DNA of 64,000 nt from Vespa crabro (Eukaryota; Arthropoda; Insecta; Hymenoptera; Vespidae), in assembly GCF_910589235.1 (NCBI RefSeq), contig NC_060970.1:124001-188000 (forward strand), in the 5' to 3' direction. The notes under the pieces were generated by a model, which was not told the origin of the DNA, ran no database searches, and saw nothing but the letters and a program-made list of their open reading frames with translations. Every line of letters begins with the position of its first letter. Position 1 is the stretch's first letter. Below, piece by piece: positions 27,855 to 40,010 of this stretch. A program made the position numbers and the translations under genes.

Positions 27855-30664
27855 CTATGGGCCGATCATCTTCATCTTTTCCCTTTGCAAGATGTTCCTG
27901 TCATACCATGCCACCTCGTTCCACTTCTCCTGGACTCGAAGCATTTTCTCGACAACGTTTCCCGGAGAGATTACTCCGAGTTCTTGCTCCAAGGCGAGAC
28001 GTTCGTCGCTCCAACGGGCATATTTGAAGAATGTGTGGTAGGCGTCGTTGATGGCCGAGTCGCCATTGGGACAGTTGCCGTCTGCTACATTCCTCATTTC
28101 TGCAAGGTAGGAGCAGAAGAGTCCATGCCCTGTCAAGAAATGGGTGAGATATAAGTCGATCTCTCCAGCCTCCCGGTTTAGCCAGCTGTCTAGCAGACTA
28201 ATGAGTCGGATGGTCAACTACCCTTAGGCTCTCGTTCCCATCTGCTTTACCAGGTCATGAAATTGCTAGACCTGGCGAACCTTGTTGCCTCTTCCTTTCA
28301 CAGAAAGGGCATTTGTTGGTGGACAAATTGTCTTCCCCTGGTCTAGTAGATTGATTGGGATTAACTCCGCAATCTCTACCACCGAGGGCTCAGAGACTGT
28401 GCAGTAGGAGCACGAGATTCGGAGAGCGACCCTCTTCTGTACCACCGCTATGCGCTTGCGGTATGTCTCGTATCGCAGTACTTCGGCACAGACCTTCGCG
28501 CCATACAGCAACACTGCTTCAGTAGCGCACCTCAGTAGTCGCCTCATGCACGGACGAGGAACGTTGACGTTGGCCATGAGTGTACAAAGCGAGGCTATTA
28601 CTTTTACCGCCTTGTCGATTTCACTAATTATGTGCTGTCCGAAATTGAGCTTGTTGTCGAGCGTTCTACCTAAGTTTTTGACAGCCGACTTAGTCTGGAC
28701 CGCCGCGTCTCCTAAGATGAAGCTGCGCAAGGTGTTGATGTGCTTCATCGTAAGTAGCACGATCTCTGGCTTCTGCACTGCTACGGATAGCCCGTGGTCT
28801 TCAATCAAGAAAATGACTCTGCGTATGACCTGGAAGAGCAGCAGCTGTGCACCCTCCATATCTCTTGCAATTATGACAACTGCAATGTCATCTGCGTACC
28901 CAACGATGAAAGCACATTTAGGGACTACCATACGAAGGATTCCGTCCTAGAAGATATTACAGATATCCGGTCCCAGTATGGAGCCCTGGTCTGTCCCCGA
29001 TGTCAACTCTAAGCTACTCGGAAAATTGCCTGTATTGTATTCTAGGAAGCACTTGTTCAAGTAGTCCCCGAGAAATCGGAGTAAGTACTACGGGACACTG
29101 AAGTTACGATCGAGCGCTTCAAATGCCAAGTCCCACCTGTGGGACTTGAAGGCATTTCTCACGTTTAAGGAGGCCAGCAGACACAAAGGGCTGGAATGGT
29201 GAATCCCTCGTTCCGTCATTTTGGCGGCCGTGACTGCGTGGCTGGTGGAGAGGCCGGATAGAAATCCATACTGGCGGGCGACAAGATCCCTCGATGCCCT
29301 CACGGCTGCGTGCAGTCATGGCATAAGCAACTTCTCCAGGTGCTTGCCAGCCGTATCGAGCAAAGAAATAGGCCTGTATGACAAAGCTGCCTCTGCTGGA
29401 CCATTGCCCTTGCTGATGAGCACAAGCCACGCTTTCTTCCACGGGCCGGGGAATGTGCTCCACCTGAGGCAAATGTTGTACATGTTTAGCAAGAGCTCAG
29501 AGTGACTCTGCGCGACAGTTTTAATTACTTCCGATGGAAGACCGTCAGGACCTGGAGATTTCTTGTTCCACATAGAATGTAAAAAATGCGGCTCTTATTC
29601 TGTAAATTGTGGCGCTTCGATTATGCCAGGCGCAGCCCTGCTAATTTCTCTCTTCGGGTGTGAGGGGAATAGAGTATGCACAATGTATTCCAACGTCCTC
29701 GCATCCTGTGGGATCCCTTGCGTACAAGTCCCCAGCTTTCGAGTGACGATCTGGTACCCTAATCCTCACGGATCCCGATCGACATTCTGGCAAAGCTCCT
29801 TCCAGCACCGAAGTTGACTGACCTTCATGGCCCTCTTCAAAGACTTTTTGGCCGCTTGATACTCTGCAACCAAGGGAGCAGCGTCGAGGTCGCGTCCCTT
29901 CGCTCGTTGTGGTAAACGGCAAAACCTTAAGCACTTCTTACGAAGACCTGCGATCTCTCTCATCCAACAGTATACAGGATGCCTCTGCCGTTTTGTTCTC
30001 TTTTTTGGCACCGCTATTGCGCAAGCCTTTTGGATGAGCTGCATAGTTACTGCAGTAATCATCCTTGTTTGTGCAGGTGGCGATAGACGCGCGGAAACAA
30101 ATTGATGGTATCTCCAACTTTCATCTATGATCGAGGACATCCTTTCTCGATACATTCTTGCAATGGTCCACCGGTGGTAGGTCGTTCGACTCTTATCACG
30201 GCTGACCACCCATCGTGTACATCGAAAAGGATGTACTGATGTTCGCTCCCGGTATAATCCTCAATTTCCCGCCAGCCTGCGACTCTTGCCACAAGTTGTT
30301 CGTTGGTTATAGGTACGTCCGGGATCGTCACACTGTAGTCCCGCCTTCGGAAGGTTGGTGTCGAGCCTGTGTTGAATACTGATAGCTGTAGTCTCGACGC
30401 CACCTCCATGATACGTCTTCCTCTGGAGTCCGGCCTGGCCTCCACGCATTCGAGAGCTTTGGCATTGAGGTCTCCAGTCACAATGAGATCCTCTTGAATT
30501 TCCCGGAACGCGTCTTCCAGATCGTCCAGGTTGGTCTGGAAGTCGTCTTTCCGGACGTTCGGGGAGATATATACGCAGAAATAAGTCGTGGAGTTATGTC
30601 TCACCTGGGTTAGAAGGTGGTGTGCCGCCCTGCTTCTTTTAAGATTGCCCTGAAGTACTCTCAT
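27855..30664 (-). pseudogene. R1-clade ORF2 (copy C), endonuclease partly deleted
   Basis: The start ATG at 30664 is shared with the gag stop (ATGA), and the stop TAG is at 27855-27857. After the first ~20 residues the frame jumps to VRHNSTTYFCVYISP. Relative to copy A about 165 bp (55 codons) are missing, removing the N-terminal half of the APE domain while keeping frame. The rest reads TGDLNAKALECVEARPDSRG, with GSEHQYILFDVHD where Asp of SDH is Glu. The RT has NVRNAFKSHRWD and YADDIAVVI at about 28266-28931, so YADD is intact. The C-terminal domain, at 27855-28217, has FLTGHGLF and NCPNGDSAINDAYHTFFKY. Frameshifts separate these pieces. Confidence 0.88.
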
Positions 30665-30665
30665 C
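30662..30665 (-). promoter_or_regulatory. ATGA stop–start overlap between ORF1 and ORF2
   Basis: On the minus strand the gag frame ends …CAA GGA TGA and the ORF2 frame begins ATG AGA GTA, so stop and start share ATGA. Copy A has the same arrangement at about 18300-18303. In D the bases are AAGA, and in E a small deletion shifts gag. Translational coupling by termination–reinitiation is known for the R1-clade element SART1 (UAAUG). The same mechanism here is an inference. Confidence 0.7.
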
Positions 30666-31966
30666 CTTGTTTCTTCTTGTTGGCTGTTGCATGGGACTCC
30701 TGGAAAGCTTTGCAGGACCTTGATCCCGCCCGGTGCTTCTTAGGTACATCAACGTTATGGTTGCACAGGTAGTAAGAAGCCTCGCTGACCTAGCAATTTT
30801 TGATCTTATGCTCGCCGGAGAAATATCAAAATTTTCTCCGAACAGGGCCTTTGCACGAGGCGTTATAGTGACCATAATCGAAACAATGGTAGCATCGCCT
30901 CACTTCTGTTCTTCATCTAACCCTGCAGCTGTCGAAGACGACCAGCACTCGGCCGGCCTTTGAAAGCTTCGCAGCTGCTTCTTCTTCTATTTTGACGAGG
31001 GCCAGGCATTGTTGTCTCGCGTTGGGGTTAATCAATCTATCTTCAAGTTTCCCCGAGTAGACTGGCATGGTCCTATTTAGGGTCTCCTCGACTTTCACCA
31101 ACGATGCGCAGCAATCGCAGTCCCGTATCTCCAGCGTAGCTCTAGGGACCTGTTCCGTGATGCTGATCGTTTCTCCTACTTCTTTTCCTTAGGGTTTCTG
31201 CGAATGAGGCCCTGATATGCGCAGTGGTATTCTTCAGTTCGAGGAGAACCCCTCCGGTTCTGGTCTGCCGGATCAATCTAACGTCTACCTCCGCGGCGCT
31301 AGTCTTGAAGCGCTGTTGGATGGCTCCGTCTATGTCTGTGTAAGATTAACATTGCGGAGGTTTCAGGAGGATCGCGTCCGGCCTCGCTTCATTTCTCGGC
31401 CTATCCTTCGATTTGATCGGCTTCTTTTTCTCTTGCTGTGGATGTTCCGCCGCCATCTTCGAAGTTTTATCCTTATTTCTTCTCTTCTTCTCGAACTCTG
31501 TCTACGTGGTGGCAAGAGACGTCGTCGTCTCTTGCATCGGTCTTTTGAGGCTCTCTTCAGGCAACTGCGGCGGGCTTGTGGCTATTCTCTTAATTGCGCC
31601 AGCATCAGTTATAGAATTTGCCCCAGGGCTCTGATAAACTCGGGCGAGGGTCCTCGCTCGCTTATTGACCTTTGTTCGAAATTTATAAGTGAACTCGAGA
31701 CTGTCTATGATGTTCTCCAGTTTTGGAAGCCCTTACTTAATAGCGTTGTTTACTTTGGACTGTCTAGTAATAGCCACCTTCATTTTGGCAAGGAGAACTT
31801 TCGCTTGCGCGAGTTTCTCACTCTCTACATCTTGTGGTGTCCCCATCGCAGGCTGGATAGGTGACGTCAGGCCGGAGAACCGTGTGCTATCGATGGCCCT
31901 GGCAGCCAATAGCCACTCCACTAAGTGGCTTTCTTCATATCGTACCCTTTCTTGTGATATAGACAC
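30662..31966 (-). pseudogene. R1-clade ORF1 (gag), copy C
   Basis: The proposed start is the ATG at 31966, beginning MSISQERVRYEESHLVEWLL. The homologous position in copy D also carries an ATG (50141). The region continues with SEKLAQAKVLLAKMKVAITR, which resembles a coiled coil. The C-terminal part has the zinc-knuckle segment CYHCFDYGHYNASCKGP at about 30850-30905, after which a stop and a degraded second knuckle follow. The tail ends ANKKKQG and TGA within ATGAGAG. This gag would coat element RNA. Stops and frameshifts make it non-functional, and about 435 codons fits R1-clade gag size. Confidence 0.75.
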
Positions 31967-32380
31967 CGCAGGCCAGGTCGCCTACCTGTCGTGTTCTTCC
32001 TGTTGCAATATCCAGAGCTGGGGACAGGTTGCCTATCCCAAGCTCCTGGCAGTTGCTGGACGACGACGGCGGGTGGCCTGGCCTGACAATACCTGACACC
32101 GTAGTGGTATGGGTGTTCCTCCCACGCCCGCTTTTGCCATTTTCTGTACTATACATCATACGAAATATATTATTGGAGGCAAGCTCCCCAAAGGAAAGGA
32201 GAGGAACGGAAGGAAACTTGTGAATGAGAGAAAGAATAGAAAAGGAAACAAAAGAAGTACAAAGGTATGAATAGCCTTAAAATATCATTCACACGCCATT
32301 CACACAGTCTCTTTCAGTCGCCTCATACGACAAGCAGGGAGTAATGTCGGAGTATTCTACTTCCCCCTACCCACAGGGGG
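31967..32380 (-). other. 5' UTR of R1-clade LINE copy C
   Basis: About 410 bp between the element start and the proposed gag ATG. It begins with a G/C-rich palindromic-looking start (CCCCCTGTGGGTAGGGGG) and contains TGCTTGTCGTATGAGGCGAC. The region is shared with copy D (about 50142-50540). The internal promoter expected for a LINE should lie here, but I cannot point to a specific box. Confidence 0.65.
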
Positions 32381-32498
32381 TAATAATAATAACGAAAATA
32401 ATTATAATAACGATAATAATGATAATAGCGATAATATCGATTATAACGATATTAACGATAATAATAACGAAAATAATAATTATAATAATAATAAGAAT
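32381..32498. repeat. Short AATAACGAT-type satellite spacer
   Basis: About 118 bp of triplet satellite in standard orientation separates the 5' end of LINE copy C from the start of the candidate LTR element. Confidence 0.88.
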
Positions 32499-33119
32499 TG
32501 TTACATCCCGCGACAAGCAACGTATATAAAATAAAAAAAAAAGGAATATCATATGTAAGTTATAGTATAAATGAAAGATTAATACATAAGCTAGCTTAAG
32601 TGAAGGGGATCACCTTTCAAAATTCATATCGCTCATTCATAGGCTAAATATTATTATATATATTCAAAATTTGGATAATTTTACTACTAGCAATATTAGC
32701 TAAGATACCTTATAAACTCCTGTTACTACCAGCACCTTCTTATTAATAATACATAAAACACATAAAAGAATAATAATAATAATTAGCGAACAAATTGGGA
32801 CCTATGTTAACAAAATACACACATATACATACAACACTATAATAAAATTAACAATTACCCTAATGAATTAATGTTCAACAACCTTAATAAATTAATGCGA
32901 GAAATATCTCTAAATAAATGTAATAAATAATTGCGAGACATACTTATCGATTATGGCGAGAAGACATCTGGTGATATGGGTTTTAACATCCTGCGTTCCA
33001 ACTATTAACAACAACGATATCGACATTATTTTCGGAACCACACCTGCTGATAACAACATTCCAGGGGCTAAGAGCTCCCAGAATTACATCCGGTGATAAG
33101 CACCGTGTGAACGCAATAC

Positions 33120-33265
33120 TTGGAAGAGGTAATAAAGGAACGCTCGCATAGTTCTGCCTCACCACCACCGCATTCAGACGGCAAGCGCGAACGGCGTGTC
33201 CCACCACCACCGCACTTAGGCGGCAGGCTCGAGCGGCGCACATGCGCAGTGACGTCAACCGGACT
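33120..33265. repeat. GC-richer tandem pair inside the candidate LTR
   Basis: Two imperfect units of about 45 bp both contain CACCACCACCGCA followed by …GGCGGCA… or …ACGGCAAGCG…, at about 33171 and 33207. This patch has many CpGs and stands out from the A/T-rich surroundings. It could be a promoter-proximal or regulatory part of the LTR, but that is a guess. Confidence 0.45.
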
Positions 33266-33738
33266 CGCCCTAGCAGGAGCAAAGAGCGTCGTCAGACAAT
33301 CATCGTTCGCAGCCTTACTCAACAAGACGCAAGCTCCTAGTCTCGAGCCTTAAGCAGTCATTATCCAACTTTGAATTTTACGCTAGAGTTTATCTTTGTC
33401 AATTAAATAAGTTAGAACCCGTCAATTAAAATTAAAATTAAATTCTTTATTATAAACAATAAAATAACCACGTTCGCGTGCGGAACATCATCCAAAGGTG
33501 TAATTAATCAGTGTACTTTAGTGAAACATTTAATACATAAATAAAATTGTTATTGTTAACCAGTGCATGATTTCTTTATATCCATACATTCATCAATCCT
33601 TATTGCTCGGTGAGGACGAACCGCACGAGTATCCTGCTATAAAATTGTCGTTTCGGTGAGGACGCTCCGCACGTACGACACTTTTCTCTTTCTCTCCTAC
33701 CACCAAACAAACACCTCTTCCTATTAGTTACCCTCCTA

Positions 33739-34042
33739 ATGCCGAAGGTACGTCGCTGCGGTAGAAAATATCAACTACGTCGTCTGTTAAAGGAGCTTTA
33801 GCACGAAACCGAAATTTATAACGATACTTTGGGTGTTGAATTAATTGAAGAAGAGAAAGAAAATTTTCCCTCATACCGCCTGATTCCCCTGCAGCTCTCT
33901 AGAAGGTGGATACTCCCACTGGACCTTCAGATTTTGGATCAGAGGACCCCCAAATATCTGGAAATAAGTCTCCACCATCAGCTTGGATTGTCTTCCCAAG
34001 AGGTAAGTGAGCATTTGAAATATCGATTCGACACTCGGAGTC
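33739..34042 (+). pseudogene. Possible gag N-terminus of the LTR element, with one internal stop
   Basis: The frame opens at ATG 33739 with MPKVRRCGRKYQLRRLLKEL and meets TAG at 33799-33801. It continues in the same frame with an acidic stretch (ELIEEEKENF) and hydrophilic sequence up to about 34042. Beyond that it reads into antisense LINE G, which is not part of the gene. The single stop inside an otherwise open, non-repetitive frame suggests a decayed or truncated coding start. No family motif was recognised. The placement downstream of an LTR-like region is the only reason to propose gag. Confidence 0.35.
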
Positions 34043-36211
34043 TTGCATCTGTATTTATCTCAAGAGGATTAGATATCTCACTCATAAATTTTACTTTTGA
34101 AATCGTGTCAGTGAATGTTTCACGTATTAAGTTTGTCAATTTATTTTTAACTCCAAATACACGTATTCTTTTATCTATGGATTCTCTATCAACCGAGTCA
34201 AATGCCTTTTTAAAATCTATACATTTTATAAATATATCTTTGAATTCAGTATTCTATGGCGAAATATGGATTTTAAGTTAAAAATTTGTTCTGTACAAGT
34301 TCTATCTTTCCGATATCAAGCTTGATACTCGCCCAGTTGCTTGTCAAGTGTTGTTTCTATTTTATTCAGCAATATATTTGAGATTACCTTGAATGCAGTT
34401 TGCAGAAGATATAATTATCACAGTACAGTTTTTCCCCTTTTTTATGTAATGGGGGAATTAGTGCTACTTTCCACTCTTCTGGAAACCTCTCTGTTCTCCA
34501 AATATCTTCGAAGATTATCTTCAGCTCTTTAATGATTTTTGACAGAGACCAATTCAAAAATTCAGCTGTTATAGAGTATTCCCCACTACCTCTATTATTT
34601 TTTAGATTTTTAATTGCTTCCTTAATTTTTTCAGCATTAGGTGGTATATCTTCTTCCAGATTTTCAGTTGTTTCAGAGAATTCCAATTTATGTTTCGGTT
34701 CAGGAAAGTTTATAAGTTGACCGAAGTATTTTGCAAGTATTTCAGTTTTCCGCATTGCTTAGGACAAGTTTACCATTTTCATCTTTGTAGTATGTTCTAG
34801 GCGCTTGATACGCCTTTAATTAACTCTTAAAAGTCTGATAGAAATTTCGTGAATTATTTTTAGTAAAGTTGTTTTGCATGTTGATAAATTGTGATTTTTC
34901 GAAAGATACTTTAACTCCCCTTATTATTCTAGCAGTGTCTTTCCTTTGTTGTTTGAATTGGTCATGGTGTTCAGTCTTCCCCGAGCATTTGCACTTTTTC
35001 CAAAGTTTTCTTCTATCCTGTATTGCATCTTCACATATTTTGTTCCACCAAGGTTTTTTTCTATGCTTGGCCAATCAAAATGTTTTCTGGGCTGCGTTGG
35101 TTATTTCTTTAGATAAATCTTGGCACTTCCCATAATGAGTTACTTTTATTTCTCCCTGAAATGTTTCCATAGTTTCTTTTGTAATTTGGAGTCCATGTGT
35201 ATTTTACTTTATTATTTTTTCCCCACTTCTGTGATTTCTGTTGGGAAAGAATTTGTGTTGAATTTTAGACAAATAGTGATCAGAGTCAAATTCTCTGCTT
35301 CTTCATACCTTGACATTCATAATTTCCGTCATATTTCCTTTGGATATTGCTACACGATCTTTTTGAAATTCACCTAGCATTGGATTTGGAGAAATCCATG
35401 TTTTAGCTCTTCTTGGCAATTTCTTGAAAAAAGTCGACATTACCTTCATTTGAAAGTTCTTACAAATAGTAAGCAATCACATTCCATTTCTATTTGTTCT
35501 TTATTGTGCAGCATATTTTCTATTGTTCTATCAATTCTCACTATTGAATTATCAATTCTCTCTTCCTATTTCGTCATTCAAATCTCCAAGTAATATCACT
35601 ACATTTGATTTTGGAATTTTATAACATTGAGATTACATTTCATCGTCCAAAAGGTCCCAGAATCCCTCTACTTTATTTTGGTTCTCTTTGTTGTCTTTAC
35701 TTATTGGTGCATGACAATTAATAAAAGTGTATAATTTATTTTTGCATTTCATTTTCGAAAGAGAGATTCTTACTTAGCGGAATTAGAATTTAGTTACCCA
35801 GTTTAATAATCTTTATGGATATAAAAGGCTGTTCCCAAGATTAACATTCCTTTCATAATTTTAATCGTAGGCTTGCCTTTAAAGATTCTATAGTCTTTTG
35901 TTTCTGTAACATTTTTAGCCAAAAAAAATCTTGTCCCCGATCTGATAAAATTTGTATATCATTTCTATCCAGAAGTAGTTCTAATTCCTTTTGTTTACCA
36001 AACTTTATCAAAGAAATCACATTTAAAGTGCCCGAAAAAACTTCTTTTCAATCTTAAGTCTGGAAGGATTCCAAGGATGCTCCAACTCATCTTTATTGCA
36101 GATGTTGGGACTCACCAAAACCCTAGGTCCTGATGCATTGCATAATGCAATAGTGGATTTTCCTTCTGAGCTGCCACCTAGGGTAGTGCTTTCTTTCAGC
36201 GACTTTTCCAT
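34043..36211 (-). pseudogene. LINE endonuclease–reverse transcriptase, N-terminal part (copy G)
   Basis: A start region homologous to H begins at ATG 36211 (MEKSLKESTTLGGSSEG). The APE endonuclease follows at about 35300-35900 in broken frames. A linker at 34820-35074 carries KPWWNKICEDAIQDRRKLWK, typical of the pre-RT region of insect LINEs. The RT entry at 34384-34755 reads IKNLKNNRGSGEYSITAEFL and then FPEEWKVALIPPLHKKGEK. Motifs A to E are missing because of the 3' truncation. Stops and frameshifts are frequent. I do not assign a named clade. Confidence 0.8.
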
Positions 36212-36525
36212 ATTGATATTGAAATTGTGTGTTACAATGATAGGAATAAAATTCCAAAGTAAGATCAGATTGTCAATCTAAAATGATTTGATTTTGTGCT
36301 TGAATCCACTAGGTTCTTCCGACCGTACAATCGTGGAGAAATAAGATCTTTGAAGTATTCGTATATCATATTAAAATTATTTTAGTTTTTTGTCCAAATT
36401 TTTTATGTCTAAATAAATGTACTATTGTTTAAATAATACTTTACTCTATCCGTCATACACTAAAGATTGTTAAAATAATTAGATGTTTATCGAAAATATT
36501 ATTTAATAGGTACATCCGATCGGAT
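34043..36525 (-). mobile_element. Second LINE family, copy G (3' truncated)
   Basis: This stretch matches copy H (52812-55280) base for base with moderate divergence. Shared words include TGTATTTATCTCAA.AGGATT, CGTGTCAGTGA.TGTTTCACG and CTTCCCCGAGCATTT. It starts where H begins its 5' UTR and ends in the middle of the reverse-transcriptase domain, abutting the candidate LTR fragment. The missing 3' third (RT palm and C-terminus) is present only in H. The orientation is minus, as for all other LINEs here. Confidence 0.85.
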
Positions 36526-39287
36526 TAAAATTACGATAATTATGATTGTTAGGATAATAACGATAATAGTAATAATACTAAAAATAACGGTAGTAATAAA
36601 AGTAGATAATATAACGGTAATAACGAGAGTCACGATAATAACAATAATAATAATAATAAGAACGGTAATATCGATAATAGTAATTATAATAATTATGTTA
36701 ACAATAATAATGATATTAATAATAATAATAATAGTAATAACAAAATTAATTTTACTAAAGATAATAAAGATAAAAAAGATTATAACGATATTAACTATAA
36801 TCAGGATAATAAAGACAATAACGATGATAACATTAATAACCTGTATACGATAATAAAATCAATAATAACATTATGAACGGTAGATACTATATTATTATTA
36901 TTAATAATAATAATAATAATAATGGTAATAATAATAATAATAATAGCGATAATAACAATAATAATGAAAGTAAAGATATTAATGATAATAATAATAGTAA
37001 TAATAATAATAATAACAGTAACAATAAAGTTAACAATAATTAAGATAATAACGATTATAAAGATAATTTCGATACAATAATAAAAATAATAATAATGATA
37101 ACGATAAAAACGTTAAGAACGCTTACAAAGAAAATGACGATAATAACGATAATTTCGATATAACGATAATAACATTAATAATAATAAGTAAAATAATATA
37201 AGTGATAGGACAGATGAAAATAATAACGATAATAACAATAATAACAATTGTAACGATAATAGTAACGATATTAGTTACAATAGTAACGATATATGATAAT
37301 AACGATAACAATTATAATATTGATAATAAAGATAAAAATAAAAATATCGATTGTAACGATAATAACGATAATAACCATAATTATAATTTAAACTGTAATA
37401 ACGATAAAATCGATAATAATGATTACAACGATTATGAGGATCATATAAATAACAACAATAACGACTTCAAAAACGAAAACATCAATAATAATAATAATAT
37501 TAATAATAGAATCGATAATGATGAAAATAGCGTATCTAAGGATAATAATAATAATAAAGATTGTAATGATAATAACGGTATTAATAATGGTAATGCCAAT
37601 GATAACAATAATAAAGCTAAGATCGAGAATAACGTTAATAATTATAATAAAAAAGATAATAAAAATCATAACCATAACAACGATAGTAACAGTAATTATA
37701 ACGATAATAAGAATACTAATAATAATAAAAGTAATAACGATAAAGTCGATAATAACAATAATAACGATGCTTGCGCTAATAATGATAATAATAATAATAA
37801 TGATGATTACGGTTATAATAAAAATAACAATATTAACGTTAATATTAAGAATAATAATAATAACGATGAGAATGGTAATGGCAATATTAACGATAATAAC
37901 GACAATAACGATAATAAGGATTATAACGTTAATTACGATAATAACGATAATAACAATAATAACGATAATATTGATATTTATAAAAATAATAATAATAACG
38001 ACAATAACGATAATAATGATAAAGGCGATAATGATAATAATAATAATAATAACGAAAATGAAGATAATAACGATGGTGCAAATAATTATAATAATAATTA
38101 TAATAATAATAAAGATAATAAAGAAGAATATAATAATAACGATAATAACGATAATAGCGGTAATAACGATAATAACGTCATTAACAATAATTATAACGAT
38201 AATCTTATTTATATCGATAATAATGATAATAACGATAATATCTATGACACAAATAATAACGATATTAAGGATAATGACGATAAAAAAGGTAATAATTATT
38301 GTAACGATATTAACGATAATAACGATAAGGAGGATAATAACGTCAATAATGGAAATAATAACGATAATAGTAATACTAATAACAATAAAAATAATAAGGA
38401 TAATAACGATAATAACAAAAATAACGTTACTTGCCATAATAAAGATAATAATATTAATAATTAGAATAACGAATTCAATAAAAATAATGTTAATAACAAC
38501 AATACCGGTAATTACTATACCAACGATAATAACGATAATAAAAATAATAATGTTATTGATAAAAATAATAATATCGATAATAATAAAATTGACGATATTA
38601 ACTATAATAGCGATAATAAAGATAATAATGGAACAATAATAATATTAATAATACCGATAATATCGTTAATAACGATAATAATAACGTCAAGGATAATTAT
38701 AATGATAATAACGAAACTAATAGTGATAATAATAATATAAATAATAATAGTAATAATATCGAAAGTAACGATAATAACAATAATAACAATAATAACGACA
38801 ATAACAATAATAATAATAATAGTAATAATAATATCAATAATAACAACGCCTATAACGTTTAAAATAATAATAACAATAATAACGATAATTACGCTGATAA
38901 CGATACTGCCGATTATAACGATAAAAACGATAAGAACGATACTAACGATAATTAAATAATAATAACAATAATAATATTAATAATAATAAAAATAATATCA
39001 ACTGAGGTATTTACGATATTAATGATAACAACAGTAATAGCAATAACTACAATAACGATTTTAACGGTTATAACAATATTAACGATATTCACAGTAATAA
39101 TGATAATAAAGAAATTAAGGATAAAAATAATAACAATAATAACTGTAATATTAAAATTGACGATAATATCGATAATAACGATTATAACGTTAATAACGAT
39201 AGTAATGTAGATAATCATAATTATAGCGATAATAACGATAATAACGATAAAAACGATAAGAATAATTATAACGATATTAAGGATTAA
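36526..39287. repeat. AATAACGAT-type satellite, block 6
   Basis: Triplet satellite in standard orientation from the 5' end of LINE G to the TTAA at 39284-39287. A short (TTA)n/(TAA)n palindrome lies at about 36889-36925. A 420-codon Asn/Asp-rich frame at 37202-38464, with a nearly as long Ile/Val frame opposite it, is a product of triplet phase and is not called a gene. Confidence 0.92.
36889..36925. repeat. (TTA)n/(TAA)n palindrome
   Basis: TATTATTATTATTAATAATA-type sequence flips strand composition at its centre and could fold into a short hairpin. It resembles the junction at the right end of the inverted satellite patch near 19455. Confidence 0.7.
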
Positions 39288-40010
39288 CCCTTTCGCTCCG
39301 ACGGGCTTATATATACACCTTCGAATTATGATCATTCATGTACGAAGAGCGTATATATACGATCCCAAAAAGCGGATGCTCGGGTACGAAGAGGGTACAT
39401 ATACGTTCATACCATATATACTTTGATTTCATATTTTACATGAGATACTCTTTTTATTCGAATATCTGTCAACGCTGCATGCCTTAAAAGCAAATAACTA
39501 TCACGAAATAAAACACTAACGACAAGACGATATTGTGTTTCGTTTTAACGATACACAGTCTCAGTCTTCTTTAGGACATTACCAGAGACGGATATATATC
39601 AGTAAATATTCAGTTTTTGCCTTTGTTATAATATGTTGATTTTTTAAATATTTAATTTCTTAGAACCAATTTTTTTCATGGGGAAAGAAAATTTAAGAAA
39701 ATATTTTTCGAGAGTGAGAGCAAACACGATTTATGTTCGGCTTAAAATACTATAGTAATTTCGTTGTATTAAAAATATTACATGAACAATAATATAAAAT
39801 ATTTTAAAAAATAAATTTTGATTATGCACTTTATATTTTAAAAAGAAAGATGATATTACTGAATATAATAAACATCATCGTAAAATTTAGAGAACAAGAA
39901 ATGACTTCTAATTACTTCGAAACATTCCCTATTGCAGGGTCAACTACTCAGTAATGCGAACCGTTCACAGCAATAACATTATGGCGCAAGCGCTCCGGAG
40001 CAAAAGAAAA
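39288..40010. mobile_element. Probable piggyBac-like non-autonomous element
   Basis: The satellite ends in TTAA at 39284-39287, followed by CCCTTTCGCTCCGACGGGC. A CCC start after TTAA is characteristic of piggyBac termini. The right end, GCGCTCCGGAGCAAAAG at about 39989-40005, reverse-complements to CTTTTGCTCCGGAGCGC, an imperfect match to the left terminus. The expected closing GGGTTAA has decayed to AAAATAA. The 720-bp interior is A/T rich and has no open frame of useful length. Near the left end GTACGAAGAG.GTA.ATATACG occurs twice, at about 39340 and 39390. Length and lack of a transposase frame indicate a MITE or internally deleted copy. Confidence 0.55.

Larger units (their letters stand above)
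27575..32380 (-). mobile_element. R1-clade LINE, copy C (near full length, defective)
   Basis: This 4.8-kb copy has both family ends. The minus-strand 5' end, CCCCCTGTGGGTAGGGGG, lies at 32380, and the 3' end, …TCAGACCATCAAAAGAAAAA, joins satellite at about 27575. The order is a 5' UTR of about 410 bp, ORF1 from about 31966, ORF2 from 30664 overlapping as ATGA, a TAG stop at 27855-27857, and a 3' UTR of about 270 bp. A ~165-bp deletion in the endonuclease region and several frameshifts disable it. It is the best reference for family structure in this window, and with D it defines the 5' end …TGCTTGTCGTATGAGGCG. Confidence 0.92.
32499..34042 (+). mobile_element. Candidate LTR-retrotransposon 5' fragment (LTR, leader, start of gag)
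   Basis: Non-satellite DNA begins at TGTTACATCCCGCGACAAGC, a TG-initiated start resembling an LTR terminus. A TATA-like CGTATATAAAATAA follows about 20 bp later. An AATAAA-type signal lies near 33460. The interval from about 33600 holds two imperfect copies of CGGTGAGGACG…CCGCACG some 47 bp apart, then an ATG at 33739 opening a basic reading frame. The right edge abuts LINE copy G at about 34042 with no satellite between. No integrase, protease or RT segment is present and I did not find a matching second LTR or a clear primer-binding site. The family (BEL/Pao or Gypsy type) is unresolved and the LTR call is tentative. Confidence 0.4.

Noticed and set aside
28450..28950. Ser/Thr-rich plus-strand open frames inside the LINE copies (also 46547-47038, 58174-58500)
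   Set aside because: They are antisense to the reverse-transcriptase domain and recur in each copy at the same place, so they are shadows of ORF2.
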